DNA of 64,000 nucleotides from Stomorhina lunata. Taxonomy: Eukaryota > Arthropoda > Insecta > Diptera > Rhiniidae. The position numbers were made by a program, and so were the translations under genes. Position 1 is the stretch's first letter; every line of letters begins with the position of its first letter. Shown piece by piece: positions 1 to 15,659 of the stretch. Below the pieces are notes generated by a model. That model was not told the DNA's origin. It saw only the letters and a program-made list of their open reading frames with translations, and did not search any database. The stretch lies in the NCBI GenBank assembly GCA_933228675.1, contig OW121745.1, positions 219,346 through 283,345 of the forward strand. Direction: 5' to 3'.

Positions 1-77
1 ATGGTAAGTATCCTTAGCTAACTCTGGGAAAGAAAAAATCATTAATTTAATATTTATTTTAATTTTTTTTCATATAG

Positions 78-173
78 TTTCAATTTACCTTTTTTTATGA
101 AAAACCTGAATTTGGACCTGGGACTGCTGTAGGACTGTTGCTTGGACTGGGGCAAATCTTCTCAGGATCAATC
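78..173 (+). other. Exon-like segment, unit 1 (open)
   Basis: These 96 nt lie between CATATAG and GTAAGC and read as 32 open codons in one frame. The translation is Gly/Leu-rich toward its end (core GTAVGLLLGLGQIFSGS). The frame is phase 0 on both sides, so several units could splice in series or as alternatives. I do not recognise the protein. The phase does not fit the TTC39 exon at 7856, which needs two bases from an upstream exon. Confidence 0.35.
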
Positions 174-247
174 GTAAGCATCCTCAGCTAACTCTAGGGA
201 AGAAAAAAATTATTAATTTAGTATTTACATGAAATTAGTTAATATAG

Positions 248-343
248 ATTCAATTTACCTTTTTTGAATAAAAACCTGAATTTGGACCTGACACTGCTTT
301 AGGATTTTGGCTTGGGTTGGGACAAATCTTCTCGGGATCAATG
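248..343 (+). pseudogene. Exon-like segment, unit 2 (stop codon)
   Basis: This is the same 96-nt segment after AATATAG and before GTAAGT. An in-frame TAA replaces codon 8 and there are several substitutions, so it could not be translated in the shared frame. Confidence 0.35.
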
Positions 344-417
344 GTAAGTATCCTCACCTAACTCTAGGGAAGAAAAAATCATTGATTTAGTATTTATTTT
401 AAATTTTTTTCATATAG

Positions 418-514
418 TTTCAATTTACCTTTTTTTAATTAAAAACCTGAATTTGGACCTGGGACTGCTGTAGGACTGTTGCTTGGACTGGGGCAAATCT
501 TCTCGGGATCAATG
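418..514 (+). pseudogene. Exon-like segment, unit 3 (frameshift)
   Basis: The copy is 97 nt. One extra base in the T-run after codon 6 shifts the frame and brings in stops. Both splice-like borders are intact. Confidence 0.35.
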
Positions 515-588
515 GTAAGTATCCTCACCTAACTCTAGGGAAGAAAAAATCATTGATTTAGTATTTATTTTAAATTTTTTTCATATAG

Positions 589-684
589 TTTCAATTTACC
601 TTTTTTGATGAAAAACCTGAATTTGGACCTGGGACTGCTGTAGGACTGTTGCTTGGACTGGGGCAAATCTTCTCGGGATCAATG
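589..684 (+). other. Exon-like segment, unit 4 (open)
   Basis: Ninety-six nt between CATATAG and GTAAGT, open throughout in phase 0. It differs from unit 1 by an Asp in place of Tyr near residue 7 and Met in place of Ile at the end. Confidence 0.35.
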
Positions 685-758
685 GTAAGTATCCTCAGCT
701 AACTCTAGGGAAGAAAAAATCATTGATTTAGTATTTATTTTAAATTTTTTTCATATAG

Positions 759-854
759 TTTCAATTTACCTTTTTTGATGAAAAACCTGAATTTGGACCT
801 GGGACTGCTGTAGGACTTTGGCTTGGGCTGGGGCAAATCTTCTCGGAATCAATG
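759..854 (+). other. Exon-like segment, unit 5 (open)
   Basis: Ninety-six nt between CATATAG and GTAAGT, open in phase 0. There are a few amino-acid changes in the Gly/Leu-rich half (LLLG becomes LWLG) and Gly to Glu near the end. The next unit (exon-like start at 929) diverges after about 15 codons and has no donor. Confidence 0.35.
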
Positions 855-983
855 GTAAGTATCCTTAGCTAACTCTAGGGAAGAAAAAATAATTAATTTA
901 GTATTTATTTTAAATTTTTTCCATATAGTTTCAATTTACTATTTTTGATGAAAAACCTCAATCTGGACATGGCTCTGCTTATG

Positions 984-1500
984 CGTATTATTTAAAAAAA
1001 TATATATATATCTTTTATTGTATAATTTCTTTAAGAAAAAGTGATTTTTTTCGACCTTTTCCGGTCACAAATATAACTATTGCAACCAAAATAATCAAAA
1101 ACTGTTTGAGGTGGTAACTGTTGATGATGATGAAGATGCTGTTGTTGGTAATGATGTTGATGATGTTTCGATGAAATATATGTTTCCTAGTGCGTATATA
1201 AAACTTTTATATACCAAATTTTATTCATCATAGTTGTTTTAATTTGTTATTTATTGGCAAATAAGCGAGGTTTTACCGAAGCAATTGTCAAATGTAAACC
1301 AATTTCTCCCAATTTCAATACCAACATTTTCCAAGAAATGAAAATCTCTTTGCTAAGTTTCAGTGACCTAGCTCCTTTTGTTTAGGACCCATCACGCTTT
1401 CAACAGACATACGGACAGACAGACAGACGGTCATCCCTATCATGATTTCAACAGACAGCTATGCTATGACCATAGCATAATCGTCTTAGAATTTCATAAG
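984..1500. other. Unassigned sequence with mini-me-like end
   Basis: No gene is supported. There is a short GAT/GTT trinucleotide-like patch near 1120-1170. Around 1402-1432 there is a run of ACGGACAGACAGAC-type repeats flanked by CAACAGAC, the same kind of core as in the mini-me-type elements elsewhere in the window. The assembly gap starts at 1501. Confidence 0.5.
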
Positions 1501-1700
1501 NNNNNNNNNNNNNNNNNNNNNNNNNNNNNNNNNNNNNNNNNNNNNNNNNNNNNNNNNNNNNNNNNNNNNNNNNNNNNNNNNNNNNNNNNNNNNNNNNNNN
1601 NNNNNNNNNNNNNNNNNNNNNNNNNNNNNNNNNNNNNNNNNNNNNNNNNNNNNNNNNNNNNNNNNNNNNNNNNNNNNNNNNNNNNNNNNNNNNNNNNNNN
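1501..1700. other. Assembly gap (200 N)
   Basis: Two hundred consecutive N directly precede the TATC microsatellite, so the true array may be longer or differently flanked. Confidence 1.
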
Positions 1701-6946
<5,246 letters not shown>

Positions 6947-6958
6947 ACAAAGATGTAA

Positions 6959-6988
6959 GACTATAATTACTTCCAAGTAATTATAGTC
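6959..6988. repeat. Perfect 14-bp hairpin
   Basis: GACTATAATTACTT and its exact complement are separated by CC. It lies 12 bp after the TATC array. Confidence 0.85.
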
Positions 6989-7190
6989 GTTGGGGTTTTG
7001 AAAAGAAAAAAACAAATTTAAGAGAAATGGTTAGAATTTTCTCTGGGATTTATTAAAATAGGTTTTTTTGTAAACTCACCTTGGGATTCTCTTTGTAATA
7101 AAAAAGAAGTAAATTTTAATTTAAATTCAATGACAAGTTTATTTTTTCCTTCTTTTCACAAGTATGATTGGAAGAGCAACTTATGGGAAC

Positions 7191-7293
7191 AAGTGCCAGA
7201 TGATAAGTGAAGTAAGTTTCCTTAATTTGGCTTACAAGAGCCTTCGGTTTCTTGTAAGCCAATTGAGTGAAACTTTGACACTTGTCATTTGTA
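7191..7293. repeat. Long imperfect inverted repeat
   Basis: The arms meet around the loop CCTTCGG. The inner part (TTGGCTTACAAG with CTTGTAAGCCAA) is perfect, and outer pairing continues with mismatches to about 50 bp per arm. It is not clearly a terminator or miRNA precursor. It may be a foldback remnant. Confidence 0.7.
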
Positions 7294-7312
7294 ACGAGTG
7301 TTTTTAAGTTTT

Positions 7313-7359
7313 GTAATAGATTTGCTATAAACTTTGACGTTTTAAAGCAAATCTATTAC
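7313..7359. repeat. 14-bp inverted repeat
   Basis: GTAATAGATTTGCT at 7313-7326 is exactly complementary to 7346-7359, with a 19-bp spacer. It is the third hairpin within 400 bp. Confidence 0.8.
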
Positions 7360-7552
7360 TACTTTGAAAATAGGAGAATTAAATTACATTTTTAGAGGTA
7401 AATTCATTATGTCTACTATAAATTTAACAATTCAATTTAATTAAAATAAAGGAAAGACAATACAATTAATTTTGATATATAAAAATTAATAAATAAATAA
7501 TAATAAGTCCAAGTTTGGACAGGCATAATTATAGGAACTCATACAACTTGTA

Positions 7553-7645
7553 CTAATTTTTCTTGGTGGTAGCATTCCTAGTTTTACATTTCTTGCACCT
7601 GGAGCGACGTCTAATGCAAGATTCATGTCCAAGGCCATCTATTGC
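7553..7645 (-). pseudogene. Cys-rich tail of a possible piggyBac-like transposase
   Basis: On the minus strand an acceptor-like TTTTTAG precedes 30 codons and a stop. The peptide has His-Glu-Ser-Cys, then an Arg-rich stretch with Cys-Lys-Lys-Cys (GHESC...RCKKCKTRN). This resembles the start of the Cys-rich zinc-binding C-terminus of piggyBac-family transposases. It is short, lacks the later cysteines, and has no recognisable catalytic part nearby. It could instead be chance. Confidence 0.2.
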
Positions 7646-7687
7646 CTAAAAATGTATATTTTTCACGCAAGCTTTAAAAATTTTTTA

Positions 7688-7806
7688 AGTGAGTTGAATG
7701 GACAGACAGACATCGCTTAATCGATCCTCCTACCGATTTTGTGTGGTCTGCGACAAATAATGAAAAAATTACAAACTGAATGACAAACTTATAATACCCG
7801 TATAAA
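7688..7806 (-). mobile_element. Mini-me-type element fragment
   Basis: It contains GGACAGACAGACATCGCTTA, then a CGACTCAG-like block and the terminal AACTTATAATACCC. These match in order the end of the larger copies at 22112-25831 and 28005-29474. It sits immediately upstream of TTC39 exon A. Confidence 0.6.
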
Positions 7807-7855
7807 AACATTCGTTTTTTGTCTCACAACTCAAAACTTTCGTGTGTTTTTTTAG

Positions 7856-8156
7856 TTTTGCATCTGATGGTAAGCCGATGAGTTTAGAAAGTGCAGTCGA
7901 AGAAGCAAAATTGGCCATTTGTTATTTTTTTAATAATAAGTTTGATGATGCCCGTGCTTTAATGATGCCTCATGCTCACTCTAGTATGTATCATGCGATG
8001 GGACGTGCCGTATTTTCATTTCTAGAGGCCATACTTACTTTTGAACAACAACATATTATTAAAGCTGGGGAAGAATTGCGAAAATGTCTAGATGTCTGTC
8101 AGAGTCAACGGCGTAAAGCTACTATAACGCAGTCCATAGGAAAAAAATTTAAAAGA
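7856..8156 (+). CDS. TTC39: TTC39 family (IML2/DUF3808) protein, internal exon
   Basis: This is one internal exon of a tetratricopeptide-repeat 39 family gene. The acceptor is TTTTTTTAG at 7855 and the donor is GTAAGT from 8157. The exon supplies about 100 codons in the frame SFASDGKPMSLESAVEEAK. It begins with the last base of a split codon and ends in phase 0. The conserved N-terminal part of the IML2/TTC39 domain is visible: a helix with AKLAICYFFNNKFDDAR, then MYHAMGRAVFSFLEAILTFE and an Arg/Lys-rich end (CQSQRRK). TTC39 proteins are poorly understood; vertebrate TTC39B has been linked to lipid and sterol regulation, and yeast Iml2 to lipid-droplet and inclusion clearance. The 5' exons are not in the window or not recognisable. 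The reading frame continues past the donor by chance for about 15 codons. The exon is unbroken, so the gene is probably active. Confidence 0.88.
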
Positions 8157-8811
8157 GTAAGTAATAAAGTAAATCTGAATATTACCCTAAATTTATTTTA
8201 TTAAATTTTTTTCAATTGTTTTTAAAATTATGATACCCTTTTCTAACAAGTTTGTCTTTTTTCACTATTCATCGTCGTTCAAAGAAGCCTTTAATTACAT
8301 TTTTATACAAATTAACAGTTGCGTACCCATGGGTTAAAAATGGTTCTAGTTTTATATCTCGCTAGAAAGCTCATTTTGTTTCCTGTAGCATGCTGTTAAA
8401 AATGAATTTAAAAATATATTCTAAGTAGAAACATTTTGAAGAAATCTAAAGGAAACCCTCAATTCTCCCATTTAAATGGGATGTAAAAACTTAAGCGTCA
8501 TGTCGGTACGCTTTACCGTTATATGATCTGAATGAAACTTTGTATTTGGATTATTGGAGTCAAATGTAACAAATTTGCAGGGTACGTCTTTTTGTACAAC
8601 TACTTTTAATTTTTGGGACACTCTAGTGTACATATTTTCTTTAGAGAGCATTTTATTAAAATATTAATAAAGTTGCAAATAAAAAAATTGCATTAAAGAA
8701 AAATTTTAATTTCGTTTCTTGTTGCAAAAATTTAACACTAAAACCCCCAAAAAATGTGCATATTTTTACTACAACAAAGAGGGTAATATATTTCCCTAGA
8801 AAAGAATCACA

Positions 8812-9547
8812 ATATTTATTATACCTTTTACCAATAAGTTTGTCATTGAATTTGTAATTTTTCATTATTTATCTAAGACCCCACAAAATTTATACCGATC
8901 GACTCAGAATCAGCAGGAGAATCGATTAATTTTAGGAAATTTTCCTACGCAGAACGCATTAAATTCCATCAAAATCGATCAAAAAACACCTGAGATAACG
9001 CAAAAATACCAAAAATAATCTGTGACATAAAATTTTTATTGAAAAATACACTTCAAAATGCGAAGAAAACCCATACTCCTGAGGGACCACCCTCCACTAA
9101 TTACATATCATATTTTAGCAAATCCTCCAGCGAAGTACTCCGTTAAATTTCATCAAAATCGATTCATAAACACCTGAAATATCGCTAAATTACAACATTT
9201 GAAAGAAGAAATACATTAAAGAAATAAGAAAACCCATTTTCCTAGACGAAAAGCCCACATAGATTATATATCAGACTTAGGAAACTCTTTCACGAAGGAC
9301 GCTATTAAATTTAATGAATGTTGGTCTGCAAACACCTAAGATATGGTTAAAACAATAAAATCGATATATTGCAAATTGTCGAATATACAATTTTTGAGAA
9401 AACTTTATTTGACTTTTTTGCAATATCGCAGGTGTTTATGGACTGATTTTACGGAAAGTGTGTATAGCCTGAGTATATTTTTTAGGAGCTTTACAAACCT
9501 GATTTCAGCTGACGGAGATATTTTATACACATAAATCTTAAATAACC
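8812..9547 (+). mobile_element. Mini-me-type element, truncated
   Basis: It opens with a degenerate ATACCTTTTACCAATAAG and continues with GTTTGTCATTGAATTTG and ACCGATCGACTCAGAATC. It then carries repeated blocks of the type ATTAAATTTCATCAAAATCG followed by CACCTGAGATATCGC. These are the same blocks, in the same order, as in the larger copies, but the GTCY core and far end are missing. Confidence 0.65.
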
Positions 9548-11659
9548 AATAGGTGAAAGGGTATTATAAGTTTGTGATTCCGTTTGTAATTTTTTTATTA
9601 GTGATCGTAGACATAAAAATTATACCGATCGACTCAGAATCGGGAGGAGAATCGATTAAGCGATGTCCGTCTGCTGTTTATCTGTCCGTCCGTCTGTCTG
9701 TTGAAATCAAGTTTCTGAAGCCCCTGGAGGTTGGACCTACATAAATTTATATAAGATTTTAGGAAAAAATCGATTTATAAACACCGAAAATAACGAAAAA
9801 ATACAAAAAATTAGACGAAAATTTTAAAATTTTTGATTGAAACAGACTTAAATAACAAGAGAAAAAAGATACTCCTGGTGTACATGTGATAATTTATTAT
9901 ATATCAGATTGTTTGGTTCCCCAAAGCACTCTGTAAAATCTTATCAAAATCGGTCCATAAAAAACTGAGATATCGCCAAAACACTTAATTTGATGTATCG
10001 CAAATTGCCCAAAGTACTCATTAGAGAATGTTGAAAAAATGAAATGCAGAAATAGAAAAAACCATCCTCCTTTAGCACGGACATACATACCAGATTTTAG
10101 GAAATTGCCCCGCCAAGCACGTTGTTAAATTTTATCAAAAGCGGTCCATAAACAACTGAGATATCGCCAAAACACTACTTGTGATGTACAGCAAATTGCC
10201 CAAAGTGTCTAAGAAATTTTGTTTACATACTGTTAGTATTGTTTCAGCCATATCTCAGGAGCTCCACAAATCTGATTTTAGCAGACAGACACACTGCACT
10301 TATCTTAATTTTGTGTCTGACTTTTGAACATTGTGATAACATTTGAGAATGTATTATAAATATATCAATTAAAGGTAATCTTCCTATGAAGTACAAAAAT
10401 GCAACTAAGTACATGATATCCGTTCAAAACCTACATATATATGTATGTATCTCACATATAAACGAAAATTTAAATTTTTAATTGCAATTGGGAGAAATCC
10501 GTTCACGTTTGACAATTGATCCCGTATAACTTCGCCTAAGGCAATCTCTAATGAATGACAAATTATAATAGATACGATGATGACATTTAGTATAAAGACG
10601 TTGTACAATACGTTACTCAGGGCGATAGCGCCTAAAATAAACTTTCTAGAGGGACAACATTTGACAAAAGTATTTCTGATCTCTTGAAAAGTTTAGCATT
10701 GAAAATGGGCGAGCTCGGTTTACATTTAGTGAAATCTCCCACATAACCCCGACCGGGAATCACTTTAATGCTGATAAATTAAATCACATTATAATTGCAC
10801 AAAGAACTAGAGAAAGAACAAAACATCCCAAATATTATTAATGAAGTATTCATCTTAATTAATTAACTTACTTCAGATTAATAAGTAAATCTTCAATAGC
10901 TTTTCCGACAAAGCTGATATCCATCCATTCAAGCTATATATTTCACGTATGTATCTAAAACTAAGAGTGTATACCCTATAATTCTAAGGCTTGTATACAT
11001 TGACAATCATTGTTAAAGCTTTCACCTAAATCAGTCCGCTAACTTCAGAGTTTTACATAACTAATCAACAACTAGTTGGATAATTCATACGAATTAAAGT
11101 ACACAACCCTCACTGGGCATTGTGTTTTTGGGTTGCATGCCACAATACTTAATCTTTATCAAATCGATGTGATCTCGCAAATCTAAGGGCATCAACATTT
11201 TGAAGCATCTTTTCTGCATGGTTTAAGTATCTGGTTTATCGAACTTTATTAAATGTTCTTTTTTATTTAGACGCTACTGGCTGGCTTAAATAAGCATTCT
11301 CTACTTGTAGTCTAGTAATCATTATCTTTCACAAAGGAACCACTTTAGAACCCAAGTGACACTGCCTTAGACATCAGCCACCTACCCAACCTAACCTTTG
11401 GGTCCATAACTATTCTAGATTATGACGCCACCGAAAAGCTTTTCGTTTTCCGACTCTTAACTATAATACTAGTATTGCTAGGAATTACATTTAGTATGAA
11501 CAAAAGAAACTTAATATAGATATCAAGCATTTGTGTGGAGCTCAACTAAGTCAGTAATCAGAAACTATATAATTATCAATATATTCTTCCGATTTTGTAC
11601 TTTACTTTTGGAACACCATTGGTGATTCGGCACAGCTGAATATTCCACTCTTACTTGTT
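9548..11659 (+). mobile_element. Mini-me/Helentron-type element, near complete
   Basis: The element runs from CCAATAGGTGAAAGGGTATT to a block ending in a CGGCACAGCTG-type hairpin and CTTACTTGTTT. Inside are a CGACTCAGAATCGGGAGG box, a short GTCTGTCCGTCTGTCTG core, and five or so diverged blocks with TTTTATCAAAATCGGTCCAT. It is non-coding. Fly mini-me/DINE-1-like elements carry GTCY microsatellites and are regarded as non-autonomous Helentrons. That family assignment is my inference from the core and end hairpins. Confidence 0.65.
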
Positions 11660-11706
11660 TAATATTGTATAGGAAATATATTTATGTCTAACGGGCCTCT
11701 ATATTG

Positions 11707-12244
11707 TCACGAATTTTCAATTATTCAACCCATTGTGCAAAGTTCATTGCTTTAATTCTTCTAGAATGTTCCCGTTGGTGTTGTTACTATTTTTGTCTAT
11801 AAGCAGAACAACAGTTTTCTCTTAATGTTTTACTACAGAGCAACATTTTTGCTTTTTATCTGTCGGCTCTCTCACTCTCTATTGGTGTTAACTTCAGATA
11901 ATCCATCTGTACAACGTATGTGTGAGTGTGTCCTTGATCATGTAAGAATGTATTGGAACATGCATGAACTTTCGTAAGCCACATTGTGCTAGACACTCTC
12001 TTCTCTACTATATAAGGCCGATGAACGAGTATTGTGGAAGCAGTTTTAATTGAAACGCGTATAAGAGAACAGTGTAAATAAAAATATTTGTAAAGCAGTT
12101 TTGTGAAGTTTTTTTACAGTTTTTGTGAAAGTGTGTTTAAAGTGATAACGTTAATAAAAACAACTTTGGAAAAGTGTTTTAATTTTGTTTTCGGTTATTT
12201 GCAAAAAAGAATTCCTTCCACATTTTTAAAGGAAAAACGTAACA
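11707..12244 (+). repeat. Probable 5' LTR of Ty3/gypsy element
   Basis: The segment starts TGTCACGAATT and ends AACGTAACA, directly before a primer-binding-like sequence. It has a TATA-like CTATATAAGG at about 12008. The right border is well supported. The left border is a guess from the TGT start, because no second LTR survives for comparison. Confidence 0.5.
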
Positions 12245-12246
12245 AC

Positions 12247-12261
12247 TGGTGTCAGAAGTGG
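12247..12261 (+). other. Primer-binding site of gypsy element
   Basis: TGGTGTCAGAAGTGG lies two bases after the LTR end. This is the usual position and form (TGG start, complement of a tRNA 3' CCA) in Ty3/gypsy elements. I have not assigned the tRNA. Confidence 0.7.
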
Positions 12262-12270
12262 AATTGAAAA

Positions 12271-13363
12271 AATTGCAACCTTGGTGAAACTTGACAATCT
12301 AAAATTAGAGCAACTTAAGAAGGATTTATGTAAGATGAACTTGCCAACAGCCGGCACCAAAGCCGAATTACAAAGACCAGCAGCCTGGACATAAACTCAA
12401 TGTTCGCCGCGATGATGGAAAAGATGGAAGTTAGCAATAAGCAAACTAGAACCATGTTTGCAGGTTTGAAAACGGAACTTCAAAAAGCTGCCGAAATCAA
12501 CAACTACAAACTTCAAGAAGCTGCCAAACCAACAGCGAGCAACTCTGGAAAGGATAGAAGGAAAACTGCAAGAAATTGCTAGATCCACAAACTAACAACT
12601 TCAATCAATTTCGAAACGATCAACAATCGCATCGATGGCGTTGAGATTGAGAAATTTGACAAAAAACTGGCTGACTTCTGACTGATCTAAAAGCGAAATT
12701 TAATTTTTGGCATACAACAGCAGGGGGTCTAGTGCATTTGGAAAAACAAAGACACCCAGCTCTGATGGCAGTCTACCGTTTAATATCTTTAAGTTCCAGT
12801 TTGAAACAGTCGCCAAGAGGAATCTATGGGATAATGACCAGAAAGCTTTAGAACTAATTTTCGCTCTAAAAGGTAATGCATCAGAAGTTCTAAAAAGTGT
12901 GCCGTTAACCAGCAGATAGAACTTTGCGTAGAACATAGAACTTCAGCGTAAGTACGGTGGCGAACACAAAAAGGAAATTTACCGTTTGGAACTTCGCGAC
13001 AGAGTCCAGAAACCGAAAGAAACTTTACAGGACTTTGCCTTGGACATTGAACGTTTGGTGGAGCAAATTTAAACTGGCGAAAGTCTTTCTTGAGCCTGGT
13101 GAAAGACTTTCTTGAGCCAGTTCAAGATTGAAGGATTTGTGAATAGTATACGAGATCCTGATATTAAATTTGCGGTGTGTGATACAAGAAAATCGACATT
13201 TGCCGAAACGTTGACCCAAGAAACAGCAAAAATTATAGCTAAGCCACAAATGTACAGATTGCGAGGTGTCGACGTAGTTGCTTACAGCCAAAGCAGGGTA
13301 GTGCAAATGAGTCGAGTAATAGAAGAGAAAGAATCCAAAATCCAAGTGTTTCAACTGAGGTAA
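12271..13363 (+). pseudogene. Gypsy gag remnant
   Basis: The remnant covers several frames. It opens with a SAP-like LEQLKKDLCKMNLPTAGTK, and a coiled region with repeated Lys/Glu follows near 12400-12660. At 12707-12919 there is a capsid-like stretch with LPFNIFKFQFETVAKRNLW and ALELIFALKGNASEVLKSVP, then ELQRKYGGEHKKEIYRLELR. The family norm is one continuous gag of roughly 350-450 codons. Here stops and shifts interrupt it, including a short duplication of GAAAGTCTTTCTTGAGCC around 13080-13110. Confidence 0.75.
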
Positions 13364-13519
13364 AGAAGGCCATTTCCAGAGAAATTGCAGGACACCAAGA
13401 AGACAATCGAGGTCTGTCTCTTTATCCGAAGTCTGCCAACAGGTGGGGCCACAATCATCCCTAGAACAATCGTTAAACTGAATCGAGCTAGCTCCGCGGG
13501 GCATGAGTTAGCTCCCACA

Positions 13520-13681
13520 ATTGGTGGCCCCACAATCTGCATATCAGTAATGCAACAGAGAAAGAGCAATCTTTCAGCTCAGGGATACATCAACGGCCAA
13601 AGGCATGCTTTTACCATAGGGGCGTCTCAGTCAATTATAAGGTTCGATTTGGTGAGTGGAAACCTTGAGTCCTTGAGCGGT
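13520..13681 (+). pseudogene. Gypsy protease, N-terminal half
   Basis: A short reading frame includes GYINGQRHAFTIGASQSIIR, in which the active-site Asp-Thr-Gly is damaged to Gly-Ala. It is cut by the copia LTR six bases later and resumes at 20419. Confidence 0.65.
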
Positions 13682-13686
13682 ATTAC

Positions 13687-13889
13687 TGTTGAATTGTATT
13701 ATTTTATATTCAACTTAAACACTTTGGAAATTTATACTTTATAAATTTACACTTTAAATATTTGAATCGATATATCCATTGAGAAATATGTTTTTAGAAA
13801 TAGAAAATTTTCAATTCGAACTTCACTTCCATTTAATATTTTGTACAATAAACATCATTTATAAAACCGATCAAGTTATTAATTTAACA
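13687..13889 (+). repeat. Copia 5' LTR
   Basis: These 203 bp run from TGTTGAATTG to TTTAACA. The sequence is repeated at 17630 with a few differences, including loss of AAACACT near its start. AT-rich, with AATAAA-like CAATAAAC at about 13848. Confidence 0.9.
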
Positions 13890-13904
13890 GGTTATGGGCC
13901 CAGT
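13890..13904 (+). other. Copia primer-binding site
   Basis: GGTTATGGGCCCAGT immediately follows the LTR. Drosophila copia uses this kind of internal initiator tRNA-Met match rather than the tRNA 3' end, and the sequence is typical of that group. Confidence 0.85.
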
Positions 13905-13976
13905 GAGCGTAACCATTGTAAATCAAGAATTTTAATTAATTATAAAAATAAATTGTGATTTAAAAACAACCGCGAA

Positions 13977-14378
13977 ATGTCTTCACTAAATGGACGAATT
14001 CCATTACTAAATGGAAATAATTATGGAATTGTTGCAGTTTGTGTTAGGTAAATTAAGAAGACCGGAAGTTTGTGAAAGATCTCAAAATCCGTCGGAAGAG
14101 GAAAGACGTGTATATCAAAAAACGTTGGATGATCAACGTGCCTTTGATGATTTGGAAATGGATACTCGATCGGAGATTATAATTGCAATTGAACCAAATA
14201 TTGTAAAAATGGTAAAAAAGTTGCAAAAAGCATCTGAAATATGGAAGTACCTTAAAGAAACATATGATCGTAAATCAACTAGGCGCAAAGCCGAAAATTT
14301 CCGTAAGTTGCTTAGTTTAAAAATACAATCTAATGCAGGGGTACTCAACGGGAGAACATTTTAAAATAATTATGTGTT
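13977..14378 (+). pseudogene. Copia gag, 5' part
   Basis: An ATG at 13977 starts SSLNGRIPLLNGNNYG, the usual copia gag opening. A frameshift near 14040 moves the homology to the frame EDLEMDTRSEIIIAIEP-like and ASEIWKYLKETYDRKS, characteristic of the copia gag (UBN2-type) domain. The frame is broken by an inserted segment after YSTGEHFKII. Confidence 0.75.
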
Positions 14379-14761
14379 TGTGGTTTTACATGTGTTAGTG
14401 TAAAAATAATCTTATGCAGCGTTACCGATGAAATGGCAATTGAACAAAAAAAGCGTTAAAACTAATATTATGATACGAATACACATAAATTTCAGCGTTG
14501 GCAATGCAGGCTGAATAATTTCATGTGTGTTTGTTGTTGTATTTAAGAAATCTGAGCGACATCAACCTGCTTCATTGAAAGCAGCAAAGAGACTAACTAA
14601 AATATTATTGTTTTCCTTTCTCACTTATTAGAATTTGATTACAGTTCGTGTTGTGTCTATGAATATATGTTAAAAAGCCGATTGGTACTCGGCTCCTGAG
14701 TGCAATGGTTGAGTAAGGCTGATCTAATGAAACAATATCAGATTATTTAATAAATTTTGAT
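14379..14761. mobile_element. Insertion inside copia gag
   Basis: About 380 bp interrupt gag. The flanks TATGTGTTTG and GATGTGTGTG are similar and may be a diverged target duplication. There is no reading frame. A TATTTAAG and an AATAAA near the end suggest a solo LTR, but the family is unknown. Confidence 0.4.
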
Positions 14762-14958
14762 GTGTGTGTTTCATGTTTATCCGAAATGGATGTAATACTA
14801 GATGAAAGTTTACTAGTTGTCATTCTACTTGATGGACTATGTGATCAATACAAAGAAGTGCGTGCTGCTTTTGATACATCAAATGAATTTCCCTCATTGA
14901 ATGTCACAAGATCAAGATTACTAGAAATTGGAAGATTCCAGGAGAGGCAGAAAGTGTT
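14762..14958 (+). pseudogene. Copia gag, 3' part
   Basis: Homology resumes with CLSEMDVILDESLLVVILLDG, LCDQYKEVRAAFDT and SRLLEIGRFQERQKV, the C-terminal half of copia gag. A large internal deletion then joins it to the end of reverse transcriptase. Confidence 0.75.
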
Positions 14959-14961
14959 GAT

Positions 14962-15591
14962 AAGACTAAATATCAAGAAATTATTGGTTCTCTTTTACAC
15001 TTGTCAGTGTTCAGTCGTCCTGACATTGCTTGTAGTGTAAATATGCTGTCACAATTTTGTCAGGATCCTCGTAGGCAACATTGGAACACAGCTATACAAA
15101 TAATTAAATACTTAAATACGACAAAGAATTATAAGTTAACGTATTGTAAAGATAGTAAATCATTAATTGGTTACGTAGACGCAAATTGGGCCACTATCGC
15201 AGGTGGTGCAATTTCTTGGGAATCTAAAAAGCAACGAGTTGTTGCTACCTCCAGTGCTCAATCGGAATATATTGCTCTCTCAGAAGCAGCTAAAGAAGCG
15301 TACTATTTGAGATATTTACTGTGTGAGTTGGGATATCTAAATGGTGATGCAATAACAATTTATAGCAATTCTCAAAGTGCTCAGCAGATGGCAAAATTTG
15401 GATGCCATCATTCAAGAACTAAACACATTGATTATAAATATCATTTTATACGCCAAGCTATTGAAGAAAATAAAATCGATGTACAATACAAACCTACTAG
15501 CGAAATGGTGGCAGATGTTTTGATGAAGCCGTTACCACATATCAAGCACAACTTTTGTATTTCCTCCATGGGTATTCAAGAAACTATTTAA
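14962..15591 (+). pseudogene. Copia RT C-terminus and RNase H
   Basis: The frame starts with YQEIIGSLLHLS and VFSRPDIACSVNMLSQF, the end of the copia reverse transcriptase. RNase H follows: YVDANWA, the SSAQSEYIALSEAAKEA motif, YSNSQSAQQM and RTKHIDYKYHF. The stop at 15589 matches the family's usual C-terminus (KPLPHIKHN). This stretch of about 200 codons is still open, although everything upstream is deleted. No activity is expected without RT and integrase. Confidence 0.88.
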
Positions 15592-15659
15592 GTTGAGGAG
15601 ACGCACAGTGAGACTTCTTCATACATCTAACTGCAAAAAATAGAAGGAGTTATCCTACA

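Larger units (their letters stand above)
1..983 (+). repeat. 170-bp tandem repeat array with splice-like signals
   Basis: Five complete units and a sixth that diverges begin at 1, 171, 341, 512, 682 and 852, a period of 170-171 bp. The array is cut by the window edge. Each unit holds a donor-like ATGGTAAGTAT, an AT-rich stretch, a polypyrimidine tract ending CATATAG, and then about 96 bp of clearly higher GC. Unit 2 is the most diverged of the full units. Unit 6 loses similarity after about 965. The exon-like parts are listed separately. The array could be a decayed cluster of duplicated exons or a satellite that captured an exon. Confidence 0.9.

Noticed and set aside
8656..8865. 69-codon minus-strand frame
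   Set aside because: Phe/Lys-rich translation of A/T-rich intron; no homology recognised and no splice context.
12397..13569. Minus-strand frames across the gypsy element
   Set aside because: They are shadows of gag and protease on the opposite strand.
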